From Stenotrophomonas rhizophila (GTDB lineage Bacteria > Pseudomonadota > Gammaproteobacteria > Xanthomonadales > Xanthomonadaceae), in the NCBI RefSeq assembly GCF_007667275.1, contig NZ_VDQT01000006.1, positions 62,001 through 126,000 on the forward strand: a stretch of DNA of 64,000 nucleotides. The letters run 5' to 3'. Made by a program: the position numbers and the translations under genes. Each line of letters opens with the position of its first letter. Positions within the stretch are counted from its first letter, which is position 1. Shown here piece after piece: positions 1-8,364 of the stretch. Under the pieces are notes generated by a model that did no database searches, was not told the DNA's origin, and saw only the letters and a program-made list of their open reading frames with translations.

Positions 1-671
1 ACGAACACCTGCTCGGCCTGCGCGGTGCTGAAGGCGATGTTTTCGCAGAACACATCCACCGCTTCGGCCAGGTCCTGCGCGGCTACCGACGGAATCATCA
101 CGTTGCACACCTCATCGATGTACTCCTGCGCCTGCCGCCCCGGCGGCACCGCGTGTGCACCCAGGAAGGTGGGCACCACCTCGACCGCGCGCTGCCGCGA
201 CAGCTCGCGGGCCACGCGCAGCTGCTTGGTTTCATCGTCAAGCGAGAGGCCGTAGCCGGATTTGATTTCCACCGTGGTGAGGCCCTCGGCCAGCATCGCA
301 TCCAGCCGCGGCAGGCTGGCCGCCAGCAACTGCGCTTCGCTGGCGGCACGGGTGGCGCGCACGGTGGAGACGATGCCGCCGCCGGCGCGGGCGATGTCGG
401 CATAGCTCACGCCCTGCAGGCGCTGTTCGAATTCATTGGCGCGGTTGCCGGCGTACACCAGGTGGGTGTGGCAGTCGACCAGCCCCGGGCTGATCCAGCG
501 CCCGGCGCAGTCCACGCGGCGGTTCGGCTGCAGGTGCGCTTCGGACCCGGCCGGGCCGACGTGCACGATGCGGCCGTCGTGGGCGGCGATCACCCCGTCG
601 CGGATCACGCCAAGGCCAGGGCCGTCGACGGTGATCAGGTTGGCGTTGGTCCAGAGGGTGTCACAGTGCAT
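1..671 (-). CDS. hutI: Imidazolonepropionase, N-terminal part (runs off window)
   Basis: Imidazolonepropionase opens the ring of 4-imidazolone-5-propionate to N-formimino-L-glutamate, the third step of histidine breakdown. The reverse-strand frame starts at the ATG at 671 and stays open to the window edge, giving about 223 residues of a family usually near 400, so the C-terminal half is missing. Visible amidohydrolase features are the first metal site HTHLVYAGNR (residues 68-77), then ARAGGGI and EIKSGYG further on. It is divergent from hutF, the next enzyme of the pathway, with a likely HutC operator between them. No strong Shine-Dalgarno sequence precedes the ATG. Confidence 0.93.
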   Translation of the reverse strand, partial: MHCDTLWTNANLITVDGPGLGVIRDGVIAAHDGRIVHVGPAGSEAHLQPNRRVDCAGRWISPGLVDCHTHLVYAGNRANEFEQRLQGVSYADIARAGGGIVSTVRATRAASEAQLLAASLPRLDAMLAEGLTTVEIKSGYGLSLDDETKQLRVARELSRQRAVEVVPTFLGAHAVPPGRQAQEYIDEVCNVMIPSVAAQDLAEAVDVFCENIAFSTAQAEQVF

Positions 672-694
672 GGCAGCAACCACGGCGGCTTATA

Positions 695-704
695 TGTCTA
701 TACA
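695..704. promoter_or_regulatory. Putative HutC operator between hutI and hutF
   Basis: TGTCTATACA is a near-perfect dyad (TGT/ACA arms, 4-base centre) in an AT-rich stretch (690-710) of an otherwise GC-rich intergenic region. GntR-type HutC repressors bind short TGTA-like dyads and release them with urocanate. A -10-like TACAAT for hutF (701-706) overlaps the dyad, so bound HutC would block transcription in both directions. The site is inferred from position and symmetry. Confidence 0.55.
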
Positions 705-734
705 ATATAGGCGCCACTTCCGGGATGTCCAGTG

Positions 735-2117
735 ATGCCAGCCAACCCCGCTTCCGTCCTCGCTTTCCACGCCGACCATGCCCTGCTGCCGCAGGGGTGG
801 GCGCGCGATGTGCGCATCGTCTGCGCCGGCGGCACCCTGCAGTCGGTCACCCCGGGCGTGCCCGCGCAGCCTGGCGACACGGCGCTGGCGATCTCGCTGC
901 CCGGCCTGGGCAACCTGCACAGCCACGCCTTCCAGCGCGGCATGGCCGGTTTGACCGAGATCGGCGGACGCAGCGGCGACAGCTTCTGGAGCTGGCGCGA
1001 ACTGATGTACCGCTTCCTGTCGAACCTGCAGCCCGAGGCGGTGCAGGCGATCGCCGAGCAGGCGTATGTGGAAATGCTGGAATCGGGCTTCACCCGCGTC
1101 GGCGAATTCCACTACCTGCACCACGCCGCGGACGGCAGCCCGTATGCGGACCGCGCCGAGATGGCCGCGCGCATCGCGGCGGCGGCGCAGGGCAGTGGCA
1201 TCGGCCTGACCCTGCTGCCGGTGTTCTATGCGCATGCCGACTTCGGCGGCGCGCCCCCCAACCCGGCGCAGCGCCGCCTGCTGCATGATGTGGACGGCTT
1301 TGCCGCACTGCTGGAGGGCTGTCACCAGGCCCTGCGGAGGCAGGACGATGCGGTGCTGGGCATCGCCCCGCACAGCCTGCGCGCGGTCACCGGCGAAGAG
1401 CTGGCCGCACTGCTGCCACTCACCACCGGCCCGGTGCACATCCACATCGCTGAACAGACCCGCGAGGTCGATGCGTGTGTGGCCTGGAGCGGGCTGCGCC
1501 CGGTGCGCTGGCTCTACGAACACGCACCCGTGGACGCGCGCTGGTGCCTGGTCCATGCCACCCACGTGGACGACGACGAAGTACGGCGCATGCTGGCCAG
1601 CCACGCCGTGGTCGGCCTGTGCCCGATCACCGAAGCCAACCTCGGCGACGGCCTGTTCCCGATGCAGGCGTTCGCGCGCGGCGGTGGCCGCTTCGGCGTG
1701 GGCTCGGATTCCAACGTGCTGATCGACGCCGCCGAGGAGCTGCGCCTGCTCGAGTATGGGCAGCGCCTGCAGTTGCGCGGGCGCAACGTGCTGGCGCCGC
1801 AGGAAGGGGTATCCAGCGGACGCTGGCTGTTCGAAAGGTCGCTGCACGGTGCGGCGCAGGCGCTGGGCGTGGGCTGTGGCCTGCAACCCGGTGCGCCCGC
1901 CGACGTGGTCGAACTGGATCCGCAGCACCCTTCGCTGATCGCCCGTGACGGCGACGCGTGGCTTGACAGCTGGGTGTTCGCCGCCCGTAATGGCGCCGTT
2001 CGATCGGTCTGGCGCGGCGGACGCGAGCTGGTCCGGCACGGCCGCCACCTGCAGCGCGACGCCGTGGCAGCGCGTTTTGCCCAGGCCCTGCGCGGCGTGT
2101 TGAGGAGTTCCGAGTGA
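735..2117 (+). CDS. hutF: Formimidoylglutamate deiminase
   Basis: Deaminates N-formimino-L-glutamate to N-formyl-L-glutamate, the fourth step of the five-step histidine pathway. About 460 residues, the usual length. Amidohydrolase signatures in order: the metal site NLHSHAFQRGMAG (near residue 60), IHIAEQTREV, LVHATHVD, and the late VGSDSNVLID. The start is ambiguous between GTG 732 and ATG 735; ATG is taken here. The stop overlaps the GTG start of hutC by 4 bases (GTGA), so the two genes form a translationally coupled operon. The final enzyme, HutG, is not in the window. Confidence 0.93.
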   Translation: MPANPASVLAFHADHALLPQGWARDVRIVCAGGTLQSVTPGVPAQPGDTALAISLPGLGNLHSHAFQRGMAGLTEIGGRSGDSFWSWRELMYRFLSNLQPEAVQAIAEQAYVEMLESGFTRVGEFHYLHHAADGSPYADRAEMAARIAAAAQGSGIGLTLLPVFYAHADFGGAPPNPAQRRLLHDVDGFAALLEGCHQALRRQDDAVLGIAPHSLRAVTGEELAALLPLTTGPVHIHIAEQTREVDACVAWSGLRPVRWLYEHAPVDARWCLVHATHVDDDEVRRMLASHAVVGLCPITEANLGDGLFPMQAFARGGGRFGVGSDSNVLIDAAEELRLLEYGQRLQLRGRNVLAPQEGVSSGRWLFERSLHGAAQALGVGCGLQPGAPADVVELDPQHPSLIARDGDAWLDSWVFAARNGAVRSVWRGGRELVRHGRHLQRDAVAARFAQALRGVLRSSE

Positions 2118-2842
2118 CGGGCAAGAAAGCCGAAACCCTCAACCAGCGCATCCGTGCCGATCTGGAAAACCGCATCCTCAGCGGCGAATGGGCGCCCGGT
2201 TTCCGCATTCCATACGAGCATGAGCTGATGGAGCTCTACGGCTGCTCGCGGATGACGGTCAACAAGGTACTCACCGCGTTGGCCGAGAGCGGCATGATCG
2301 AACGTCGCCGTCGCGCCGGTTCCTTCGTGGCCCGGCAGCCCCCGCACCTGGAGCAGGTGGCGCTGGAGATTCCCGATATCGCCATGGCGGTGGGTGCGCG
2401 CGGCCACGTCTACGGCTACCAGCTGCTGGAACGGGCCTACCGCGCGCCGGACCCGGCCGCCAGCGAGGAAGTGGCGCTTGCCGGAGAGCAGAAGCTGCTG
2501 GCGATCCGTTGCCTGCATCGGGCCGATGGCCGACCGTTCGCGTTGGAACACCGTTTGATCAGCCCGGTCGGGGTGCCCGAGGTGCTGGAGGTGGATTTCA
2601 CCACCACCGCGCCGGGCAGCTGGCTGCTGCAGAACGTGTCGTGGACCCGGGCCCAGCACCGCATCAGTGCCTGGGGCGCCGACGCCGCAGCGGCGGCGCT
2701 GCTGGACGTGAAGCCCGGCACCGCCTGCCTGGTCATCGACCGGCTGACCTGGCGGGGCGAACAGCCGATCACCTGCGTGCGCCAGATGTTCCTGGGCGAT
2801 GCCTGGGACCTGGTGGCGAAATTCGCGCCCGGCGCACGTTGA
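2114..2842 (+). CDS. hutC: Histidine utilization repressor, GntR/UTRA family
   Basis: 242 residues. The N-terminal winged helix of the GntR family is clear (NQRIRADLENRILSG, then YGCSRMTVNKVLTAL), followed by a UTRA ligand-binding domain from about residue 95 to the end (HVYGYQLLER, RCLHRADGRPFALEHR). HutC represses hut genes until urocanate accumulates. It starts with GTG overlapping the hutF stop. Its probable operator lies upstream of hutF, implying autoregulation. It is convergent with the next gene across a short palindrome. Confidence 0.93.
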   Translation: MTGKKAETLNQRIRADLENRILSGEWAPGFRIPYEHELMELYGCSRMTVNKVLTALAESGMIERRRRAGSFVARQPPHLEQVALEIPDIAMAVGARGHVYGYQLLERAYRAPDPAASEEVALAGEQKLLAIRCLHRADGRPFALEHRLISPVGVPEVLEVDFTTTAPGSWLLQNVSWTRAQHRISAWGADAAAAALLDVKPGTACLVIDRLTWRGEQPITCVRQMFLGDAWDLVAKFAPGAR

Positions 2843-2847
2843 CGTGA

Positions 2848-2866
2848 TGCCGGGCGCTGCCCGGCA
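2848..2866. repeat. Palindrome between convergent genes
   Basis: TGCCGGGC-GCT-GCCCGGCA, a perfect 8-bp stem with a 3-base loop, lies in the 30-bp gap between hutC and the convergent Mrr-like gene. It lacks a GTAG head and a T-run on either side. It may act as an RNA-end stabiliser or weak bidirectional terminator. Confidence 0.6.
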
Positions 2867-2872
2867 CCCCTG

Positions 2873-3916
2873 TTACGACGTGGCGCACTGCCGCCAGCGC
2901 ACCGGTTCGTCGGTACCCAGGCGTGGGTTGAGCTGGATGCGCACCGTGCGCAGCGCCGGGTAGCGTTTGACCTGGCTGCAGATCTGCGGCCAGATCGCAT
3001 CGATCTCGGCAGACCGGTTCACCGCGAGGGTCTGGCGGGTCTGCCAGAACGCATTGAGCACACCGCTCTGCTGCCCCAGCAGGGCGGCCAGTTCACGCTG
3101 GTAGCGCGCGAGCGTTTCCGCATCCGGATCGGCCACGGTGCCGAGAATGCCGTCCGGGTCGCTGCTGCCTGGCGCAGGTGCCGGCGACGGTGGCGCAGTC
3201 GGGGTGCCTGCAGCGTCGGCGGCGGGTGCGGTGGGTTCCGGTGGTGCGGCGACGGGGGTCGAAGACGGGGCGGTGGCGGCAGCGGGCGAGACAGGCGGCT
3301 CGGTCGGGGCTTGCTCCAGGCGCGAGGTCAGGTAGCCCATGCCTACGATCAGCCCGAGGGTCAGCGAGCCCAGCGCGGCGATCGAAATGCGCCGCAGCGC
3401 CTCGCGCCGCGCCTGGTGCTTGACCCGGCTTTCCACGTCACCGGGCAGGTAGGGCTGCAGCATCGGCCACAACACGGTGCCGTCCAGCACCTCCACGCTC
3501 TGCTTTTCCGCGGCGCCGCGGCCATCGCGTTCGACCCGGCCTTCGGTGATCAGGATCCCCCCGCGGGCCCCGGCCAGGCGCGCGGCCGCGCCGAGTTCGT
3601 TCACTGCCGCCGTGCCGATCCGATAGGCCCGGCCGTGCTTGCAGGACACCAGGTAGCGCTGGTGCGCGGCGTCCTGCATCAGGAAGTCGCTGCTGGGCTC
3701 GCGGCTGTCATCCGGCTCGCCGGTGATGTCCTGCAGCTGGCGCTGTTCGTGCAGGGCGCGCCGGACGATGCTGGAAAAGTCCCGCCAGTGCATCCCGGCC
3801 AAGGCGTTGAGCCCCAGTCGCGTCTCCGTCCGGCGGCGTTTGACAAGCCAGAACCAGGCAGCAGCGAGGGACCAGACAACAAGAGCCAGCAGGAGGGCCA
3901 GAATCCAGGAGAACAT
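2873..3916 (-). CDS. Membrane protein with Mrr-like nuclease-fold domain
   Basis: The start taken is the ATG at 3916 (MFSWILALLLALVVW), because that puts a hydrophobic helix at the N-terminus; the frame stays open 17 codons further upstream. 347 residues. Order: membrane segment (about 3-25), cytoplasmic domain (about 40-165) resembling the Mrr/restriction-endonuclease fold with SSDF followed by YLVSCKHG (the D...[QC]xK pattern) and GGILITEGR, second membrane segment (IAALGSLTLGLIVGMGYL), then a Pro/Ala-rich linker and a C-terminal domain predicted outside the cytoplasm. No methylase is adjacent, so it is not evidently a restriction system. The actual function is unknown. Confidence 0.7.
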   Translation of the reverse strand: MFSWILALLLALVVWSLAAAWFWLVKRRRTETRLGLNALAGMHWRDFSSIVRRALHEQRQLQDITGEPDDSREPSSDFLMQDAAHQRYLVSCKHGRAYRIGTAAVNELGAAARLAGARGGILITEGRVERDGRGAAEKQSVEVLDGTVLWPMLQPYLPGDVESRVKHQARREALRRISIAALGSLTLGLIVGMGYLTSRLEQAPTEPPVSPAAATAPSSTPVAAPPEPTAPAADAAGTPTAPPSPAPAPGSSDPDGILGTVADPDAETLARYQRELAALLGQQSGVLNAFWQTRQTLAVNRSAEIDAIWPQICSQVKRYPALRTVRIQLNPRLGTDEPVRWRQCATS

Positions 3917-3971
3917 GAGATCTAGAAATGAACACGGGGGTACAGACGACAGTCTATATGCGCCCACCTAC

Positions 3972-4035
3972 AAAAAACCCGCCAATCCGTAGCCGTGAGG
4001 GGAGGGAACAAACGGCAGTGACGCGATTGGCGGGT
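3972..4035 (-). terminator. Possible terminator of the phasin gene
   Basis: A perfect 11-bp inverted repeat, ACCCGCCAATC (3977-3987) and GATTGGCGGGT (4025-4035), is separated by 37 bases. Read on the minus strand the stem is followed by six T residues, as in an intrinsic terminator, just downstream of the phasin gene. The loop is unusually long for a terminator, so it could instead be an operator pair for the Mrr-like gene. Confidence 0.5.
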
Positions 4036-4082
4036 CGGGTTCGATTGTCAACAAACGTTTGCTGCTTTGCAACAATCCGAAC

Positions 4083-4574
4083 TCAGGCGTCCGAGCTGGG
4101 CGACTGGTGGGTGCCGGGCAGGGGGTCGGCATTAGGCGAAGCGTTGCGCGCCTCGGCCCGGTTGAGCCGGGTGGTCAGCGCATCGATGCGGGCATTGAGC
4201 GTAGCGACATCCTCGGCGGTAGGGATGTTGAGCCGCTTGAGCACGCCCTGGACGCGGTCGTCGAAGGCCTTCTCCACCTTGTCCCAGGTGCCGGCGGCCT
4301 TTTCCCGGGCCTCGCCCAGGTGCTCCTCGACGTTGTCGCGCCAGCGCGGGGTGTCCCCGGCCTGCTCGCGGTTGCGCGCGTCCACCGACTCGCCTTCCCT
4401 GACCAGGTCATCGAAGACGCGGCTGCCTTCGGCCTGGGCGCGTGCGAATACGCCAAGCCCGGCCAGCCAGATCTGTTGTGCCGAGCCGGTCAATCTGCGC
4501 GAAAAGCGCTCGGCCTGGTCCTGCAGCGAGGGCTTCTCGCCGGTGCGGTCATCGTAGTCGTCGTGTGCGTTCAT
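4083..4574 (-). CDS. Phasin-family PHA granule-associated protein
   Basis: 163 residues, highly charged. The N-terminal half is amphipathic helix (AERFSRRLTGSAQQIWLAG, then LGVFARAQAEGSRVFDDL), the pattern of PhaF/PhaI-type phasins that coat polyhydroxyalkanoate granules. The second half is coiled-coil-like (EDVATLNARIDALTTRLNRAE). The ATG at 4574 is taken. It lies beside another PHA-system gene on the same strand, and the window's far end carries phaE-phaC, which fits a role in PHA storage. The lysine-rich DNA-binding tail of true PhaF is absent, so it is closer to a short phasin. Confidence 0.8.
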   Translation of the reverse strand: MNAHDDYDDRTGEKPSLQDQAERFSRRLTGSAQQIWLAGLGVFARAQAEGSRVFDDLVREGESVDARNREQAGDTPRWRDNVEEHLGEAREKAAGTWDKVEKAFDDRVQGVLKRLNIPTAEDVATLNARIDALTTRLNRAEARNASPNADPLPGTHQSPSSDA

Positions 4575-4661
4575 GGGGCGATCCTGTGAGTGGCCACCCT
4601 TCGATCCTACCCAGCCCGTCGATTGCGCGGCGTGATGGCGGGCGCCTGCCGGCCCTGCGGT

Positions 4662-4937
4662 TCAGCCCAGCTTTTCCTGCAGGACGCTCTTGATCTGTTC
4701 TTCCACCATGCCTTTCATCATCGATACCGGAAAGCCCAGATCCGCGCTGACGCGCACCGTGCCCGGCAGCAGTTCAATCAGCCCGTTCACCCCGGAGCCG
4801 CTGAAGTTCAGCGCATTGCCAACCCAGTTCGAGTTGACGGAAAACTTTTCCGCGAGCTTGCCCGCCATCTCCTCGACCGCCTTGCGGGCTGCCTCGGCGG
4901 GCAGGGCGTGGGCGTGGGTGATATCGATCTTGGACAT
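4662..4937 (-). CDS. Polyhydroxyalkanoic acid system family protein
   Basis: 91 residues starting MSKIDITHAHALP, with the typical AARKAVEEMAGKLAEKF helix and a conserved core (GVNGLIELLPGTVRVS) ending in VEEQIKSVLQEKLG. Small proteins of this family recur beside PHA genes in Xanthomonadaceae and pseudomonads; the biochemical role is not established. It lies 87 bp upstream of the phasin gene on the same strand, so the two probably share a transcript. Confidence 0.85.
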   Translation of the reverse strand: MSKIDITHAHALPAEAARKAVEEMAGKLAEKFSVNSNWVGNALNFSGSGVNGLIELLPGTVRVSADLGFPVSMMKGMVEEQIKSVLQEKLG

Positions 4938-5043
4938 GCGGGCTCCTGGAGGCGGTAGTGGAAAGGGGCGTGCATTGTGCGCATCCGCAGACAGATCTCC
5001 AAGCAGTGCGTCACACTTCTATCTTCCCAGACTGCCAACCTGT

Positions 5044-5049
5044 TAGGCT
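5044..5049 (+). promoter_or_regulatory. Candidate -10 element giving a leaderless FHA transcript
   Basis: TAGGCT fits the TAnnnT -10 pattern and ends 7 bases before the GTG at 5057. Transcription starting about 7 bases past the hexamer would begin at or next to the start codon. No Shine-Dalgarno sequence lies between. Confidence 0.4.
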
Positions 5050-5056
5050 GCGCCGC

Positions 5057-5857
5057 GTGCAGAACCTGCTTGTCCACTTCACTCATCGCCAACACCCCGA
5101 CCAGCCGTTGAAGCCCGGGGTGCAGCGCATCGTGCGCCACGCATCGGGCGGGGTCCGGCTCGGCGGCGACGTGGCCGGCACGCTGCTGCTGGCGCAGTTC
5201 TGCCTGGACGACCGCGGCCTGTGGCTGCAGGTGGCCGCCGGCATGCGCGGCATCCACGTCAATGGCCGGCCGGTACGCCGCATGGCACTGCTGCGGCCCG
5301 GCGACGCGGTCTATGCCGACGGGGTGGAAATGGTGGTCCAGGGCGGCTGCGAGCCGCTCAGCCACGCGCCATCGCGCAGCGATGACAGCGGTGAGGACCA
5401 GCGCCTGCTGCGCGGCGTGGGCGGGCAGCACCACGGCCGCAGCTTCACCCTGGACCGCCCGCGGGTGATCGGGCGCGGGGCCGAATCGGACATCGTGATC
5501 GACGATCCGGCCTTTGCCGAACAACACGCGCGGATCGAGCGGCACGGCGAGCGCCTGTTGCTGCGCGACCTGGGCGCGGGCGAATCCACGCGGGTCAATG
5601 GCGTCAGCGTGCGCCACTGCTGGCTGCAGCCGGGCGACCAGCTGGTGTTCGACGCCCAGCACCGGTTCGTGCTGGAAGTGCCGCACGACGGGCGCAAGCG
5701 CGTGGCCAGCGACGAACAGGACGAACTGCTCGACCTGCCCAGCGCGGTCGAAGCACCGGCCAAGCCTGCGCGCGTGAGCCGTTGGCCGTGGCTGCTGGGC
5801 AGCGCGTTGCTGCTGGCGGGGCTGATCAGCCTGCTGCTCTGGTTCGGCGCGCGCTGA
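5057..5857 (+). CDS. FHA-domain membrane protein
   Basis: 266 residues from the GTG at 5057, chosen because the sequence becomes protein-like there (MQNLLVHFTHRQHPDQPL) and no better start with a ribosome-binding site is seen upstream. The N-terminal 100 residues resemble a degenerate FHA or YscD-like fold (GMRGIHVNGRPVRRMALLRPGD). A canonical FHA domain follows (RPRVIGRGAESDIVIDD, then QHARIE and STRVNGVSV), which binds phosphothreonine peptides. It ends in one membrane helix (LLGSALLLAGLISLLLWF), so it is C-tail anchored with the FHA domain in the cytoplasm. No kinase partner is adjacent. Confidence 0.8.
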   Translation: MQNLLVHFTHRQHPDQPLKPGVQRIVRHASGGVRLGGDVAGTLLLAQFCLDDRGLWLQVAAGMRGIHVNGRPVRRMALLRPGDAVYADGVEMVVQGGCEPLSHAPSRSDDSGEDQRLLRGVGGQHHGRSFTLDRPRVIGRGAESDIVIDDPAFAEQHARIERHGERLLLRDLGAGESTRVNGVSVRHCWLQPGDQLVFDAQHRFVLEVPHDGRKRVASDEQDELLDLPSAVEAPAKPARVSRWPWLLGSALLLAGLISLLLWFGAR

Positions 5858-5954
5858 ACCAATAGATTCAAACGCAACCAATTTCGCCTTGTGCAGCAAG
5901 GCCTAAAGGCTGGTGCGCTGCGGCATACTAGGGGTCTTGCCCCATAGGTGTGTC

Positions 5955-7040
5955 ATGACGCGCGCGTTCAATTTCAGTGCCGGCCCTGCAACCCTGCCGG
6001 AATCGGTCCTGCGCCAGGCGCAGGAAGAAATGTTGGAATGGAACGGCGCCGGCGCCTCCATTGTCGAAATGAGCCACCGCGGCCCGGAGTTCATGGCCGT
6101 CGCGGCCGAGGCCGAGGCCGACCTGCGCCGCCTGATCGGCATCCCCGACGACTACGCCGTGATGTTCCTGGCCGGCGGCGCGACCACCCAGCAAGCCCTG
6201 CTCGCGCTGAACTTCGCCAGTCCCGGCCAGACCGTCGACTACGTGCTCACCGGGCACTGGGGCAAGACCGCGATCAAGCAGGTCAGCCCCTACGTCAAGG
6301 TGAATGTCGCCGCCAGCAGCGAAGCCACCGGCTTCCACGACATCCCGCCACGCGACCAGTGGCAGTTGTCCGACGATGCGGCCTACGTGCACATCACCGC
6401 CAACGAAACCATCCACGGGGTCGAGTTCCGTGACACCCCGGACGTGGGCAACGTGCCGCTGTTCGCCGATTTCAGCTCTTCCATCGCCAGCGAGCCGCTG
6501 GATGTCTCGCGCTACGGCCTGATCTACGCCGGCGCGCAGAAGAACCTCGGCCCGGTCGGGGTCTCGGTGGTGATCGTGCGCCGCGACCTGCTCGAGCGCA
6601 GCGGCCAGCCGCGCGCGGACATCTTCGACTACCGCTCGCACGTCGCCCGCGACTCCATGCTCAACACGCCGCCCACCTGGAACTGGTACCTGGCCGGGCT
6701 GGTGTTCAAGTGGATGCTGGCCCAGGGCGGCGTGGAAGAATTCGCGCGCCGCAACGCGGCCAAGTCGGCGCTGGTCTACGGCGCCATCGATGCCTCCGGC
6801 GGCTTCTACCGCAATGAGGTGGTGCCGGCGGCGCGCTCGCGCATGAACATTCCGTTCTTCCTGCCCGACGAGACGCTTACCGCGCGTTTCGTCAGTGAAT
6901 CCAAAGCCGCCGGCCTGCTGGCACTGAAGGGTCACAAGGCGGTCGGCGGCATCCGTGCCTCGCTATACAACGCGCTTCCGGTGGAGGGCGCGCAGGCGCT
7001 CACCGCCTTCATGCGCGATTTCCAGCAGCGCAACGGCTGA
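5955..7040 (+). CDS. serC: Phosphoserine aminotransferase
   Basis: PLP enzyme converting 3-phosphohydroxypyruvate plus glutamate to phosphoserine (serine synthesis), also used in the pyridoxine pathway. 361 residues. It starts MTRAFNFSAGPATLP, the hallmark N-terminus; the PLP lysine lies in YAGAQKNLGPVG; LAGGATTQQ and the C-terminal VGGIRASLYNALP are present. First gene of the serC-pheA-aroA block on one strand. An upstream in-frame ATG at 5913 would add 14 non-conserved residues and is not used. Confidence 0.97.
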   Translation: MTRAFNFSAGPATLPESVLRQAQEEMLEWNGAGASIVEMSHRGPEFMAVAAEAEADLRRLIGIPDDYAVMFLAGGATTQQALLALNFASPGQTVDYVLTGHWGKTAIKQVSPYVKVNVAASSEATGFHDIPPRDQWQLSDDAAYVHITANETIHGVEFRDTPDVGNVPLFADFSSSIASEPLDVSRYGLIYAGAQKNLGPVGVSVVIVRRDLLERSGQPRADIFDYRSHVARDSMLNTPPTWNWYLAGLVFKWMLAQGGVEEFARRNAAKSALVYGAIDASGGFYRNEVVPAARSRMNIPFFLPDETLTARFVSESKAAGLLALKGHKAVGGIRASLYNALPVEGAQALTAFMRDFQQRNG

Positions 7041-7092
7041 CGCTCCCGACTTTACCGGGGCGCCCGCCGCCCCACTGCAACTGGAACCCCTG

Positions 7093-8283
7093 ATGGCCAC
7101 CAAACCCGCCAAGCCCAAGGCATCCACCGCCAAGCCCGTCACGGCCAAGACCGCACCGGGCGCCGCCAAGCCGACCAAGGCCGCTGCCGTGCCCGCCATC
7201 GCCGCACCGGTGCTGTCCGACGTGCGCGCCAAGATCGACCACATCGACCGCAGCATCCAGGCGCTGATCGCCGAGCGTGCGCAGTTCGCCCACCAGGTCG
7301 GCAAGGCCAAGGGCAAGCTCGCCGCCGCCGTCGATTACTACCGCCCCGAGCGCGAAGCGCAGGTGCTGCGCATGGTGGTGGACCGCAACGAAGGCCCGCT
7401 CAGCGATGAAGTGCTGGTGCATGTGTTCCGCGAAATCATGTCGGCCTGCCTGGCCCAGCAGGAGCCGTTGAAGATCGGTTACCTCGGCCCGGAAGGCACC
7501 TTCAGCCAGCAGGCCGTGCTCAAGCATTTTGGTCGCTCGGCGCTGGGCCTGCCGCTGGCCAGCATCGAAGAAGTGTTCCAGGAAGTGGAAGCGGGCAACG
7601 CCGATTTCGGCGTGGTGCCGGTGGAGAACTCGGGGCAGGGCACCATCCAGATCACCCTGGACATGTTCCTCACCTCCAACCTGAAGATCTGCGGCGAAGT
7701 CGAACTGCGCGTGCAGCAGTACCTGATGTCGCGCAGCGGCCGGTTGGAAGACGTCGAACGCGTCTACGGCCACCCGCAGTCGTTCATGCAGACCTCGTCC
7801 TGGTTGCGCGCGAACCTGCCCAAGGCCGAGAAGGTGCCGGTGTCGAGCAACGCCGAAGGCGCGCGTCGCGCCCGCAACGCCGACGACGCCGCGGCCATTG
7901 GCGGTGAGAGCGCCGGCCATGTGTACGGCCTGAAGAAGGTGGTCACCAAGCCGATCCAGAACGATGCCGACAACACCACGCGCTTCCTCGTGGTGGGCCG
8001 CCAGTTCTTCCCGAGCTCCGGGCATGACCGTACCTCGGTCCTGGTGTTCATCCACGACAAGCCGGGCGCGTTGTTCGACGTGCTCAGTCCGTTCGCCCGG
8101 CACGGCATCAGCATGAACCGCATCGAATCGCGCCCGTCGCACAACGCCAAGTGGGAGTACGGGTTCTTCATCGACCTGGCCGGCCACATCGACGACGCGG
8201 CGATGCAGGCCGCGTTGGCCGAACTGGAGGCGCACTCGGCACAGATCAAGGTGCTCGGCTCCTATCCGGTCGCCGTGCCCTGA
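7093..8283 (+). CDS. pheA: P-protein: chorismate mutase / prephenate dehydratase
   Basis: Bifunctional enzyme making phenylpyruvate from chorismate for phenylalanine synthesis. 396 residues. An unusual Ala/Lys/Pro-rich N-terminal stretch (residues 1-40) precedes the AroQ-type mutase (about 45-130: VRAKIDHIDRSIQALI, ERAQFAHQVGKAKG). The dehydratase domain runs from GYLGPEGTFSQQA to TTRFLVVGRQ (its TRF motif). A C-terminal ACT domain (LFDVLSPFARHGISMNRIESRPS in two parts, with the ESRP motif) gives phenylalanine feedback control. It lies 52 bp after serC, probably in the same operon. Confidence 0.96.
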   Translation: MATKPAKPKASTAKPVTAKTAPGAAKPTKAAAVPAIAAPVLSDVRAKIDHIDRSIQALIAERAQFAHQVGKAKGKLAAAVDYYRPEREAQVLRMVVDRNEGPLSDEVLVHVFREIMSACLAQQEPLKIGYLGPEGTFSQQAVLKHFGRSALGLPLASIEEVFQEVEAGNADFGVVPVENSGQGTIQITLDMFLTSNLKICGEVELRVQQYLMSRSGRLEDVERVYGHPQSFMQTSSWLRANLPKAEKVPVSSNAEGARRARNADDAAAIGGESAGHVYGLKKVVTKPIQNDADNTTRFLVVGRQFFPSSGHDRTSVLVFIHDKPGALFDVLSPFARHGISMNRIESRPSHNAKWEYGFFIDLAGHIDDAAMQAALAELEAHSAQIKVLGSYPVAVP

Positions 8284-8364
8284 GTTCCGGGCGCCGCCGC
8301 TGCGCCCTCCATCGCCCTACGATTCACGGCTGCCGCTGTCGGCGGCCCCGCACAGGATCCACCG

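Noticed and set aside
2873..3916. A restriction-modification or type IV restriction system
   Set aside because: Only one membrane-bound Mrr-like domain, with no methyltransferase, specificity subunit or partner nuclease.
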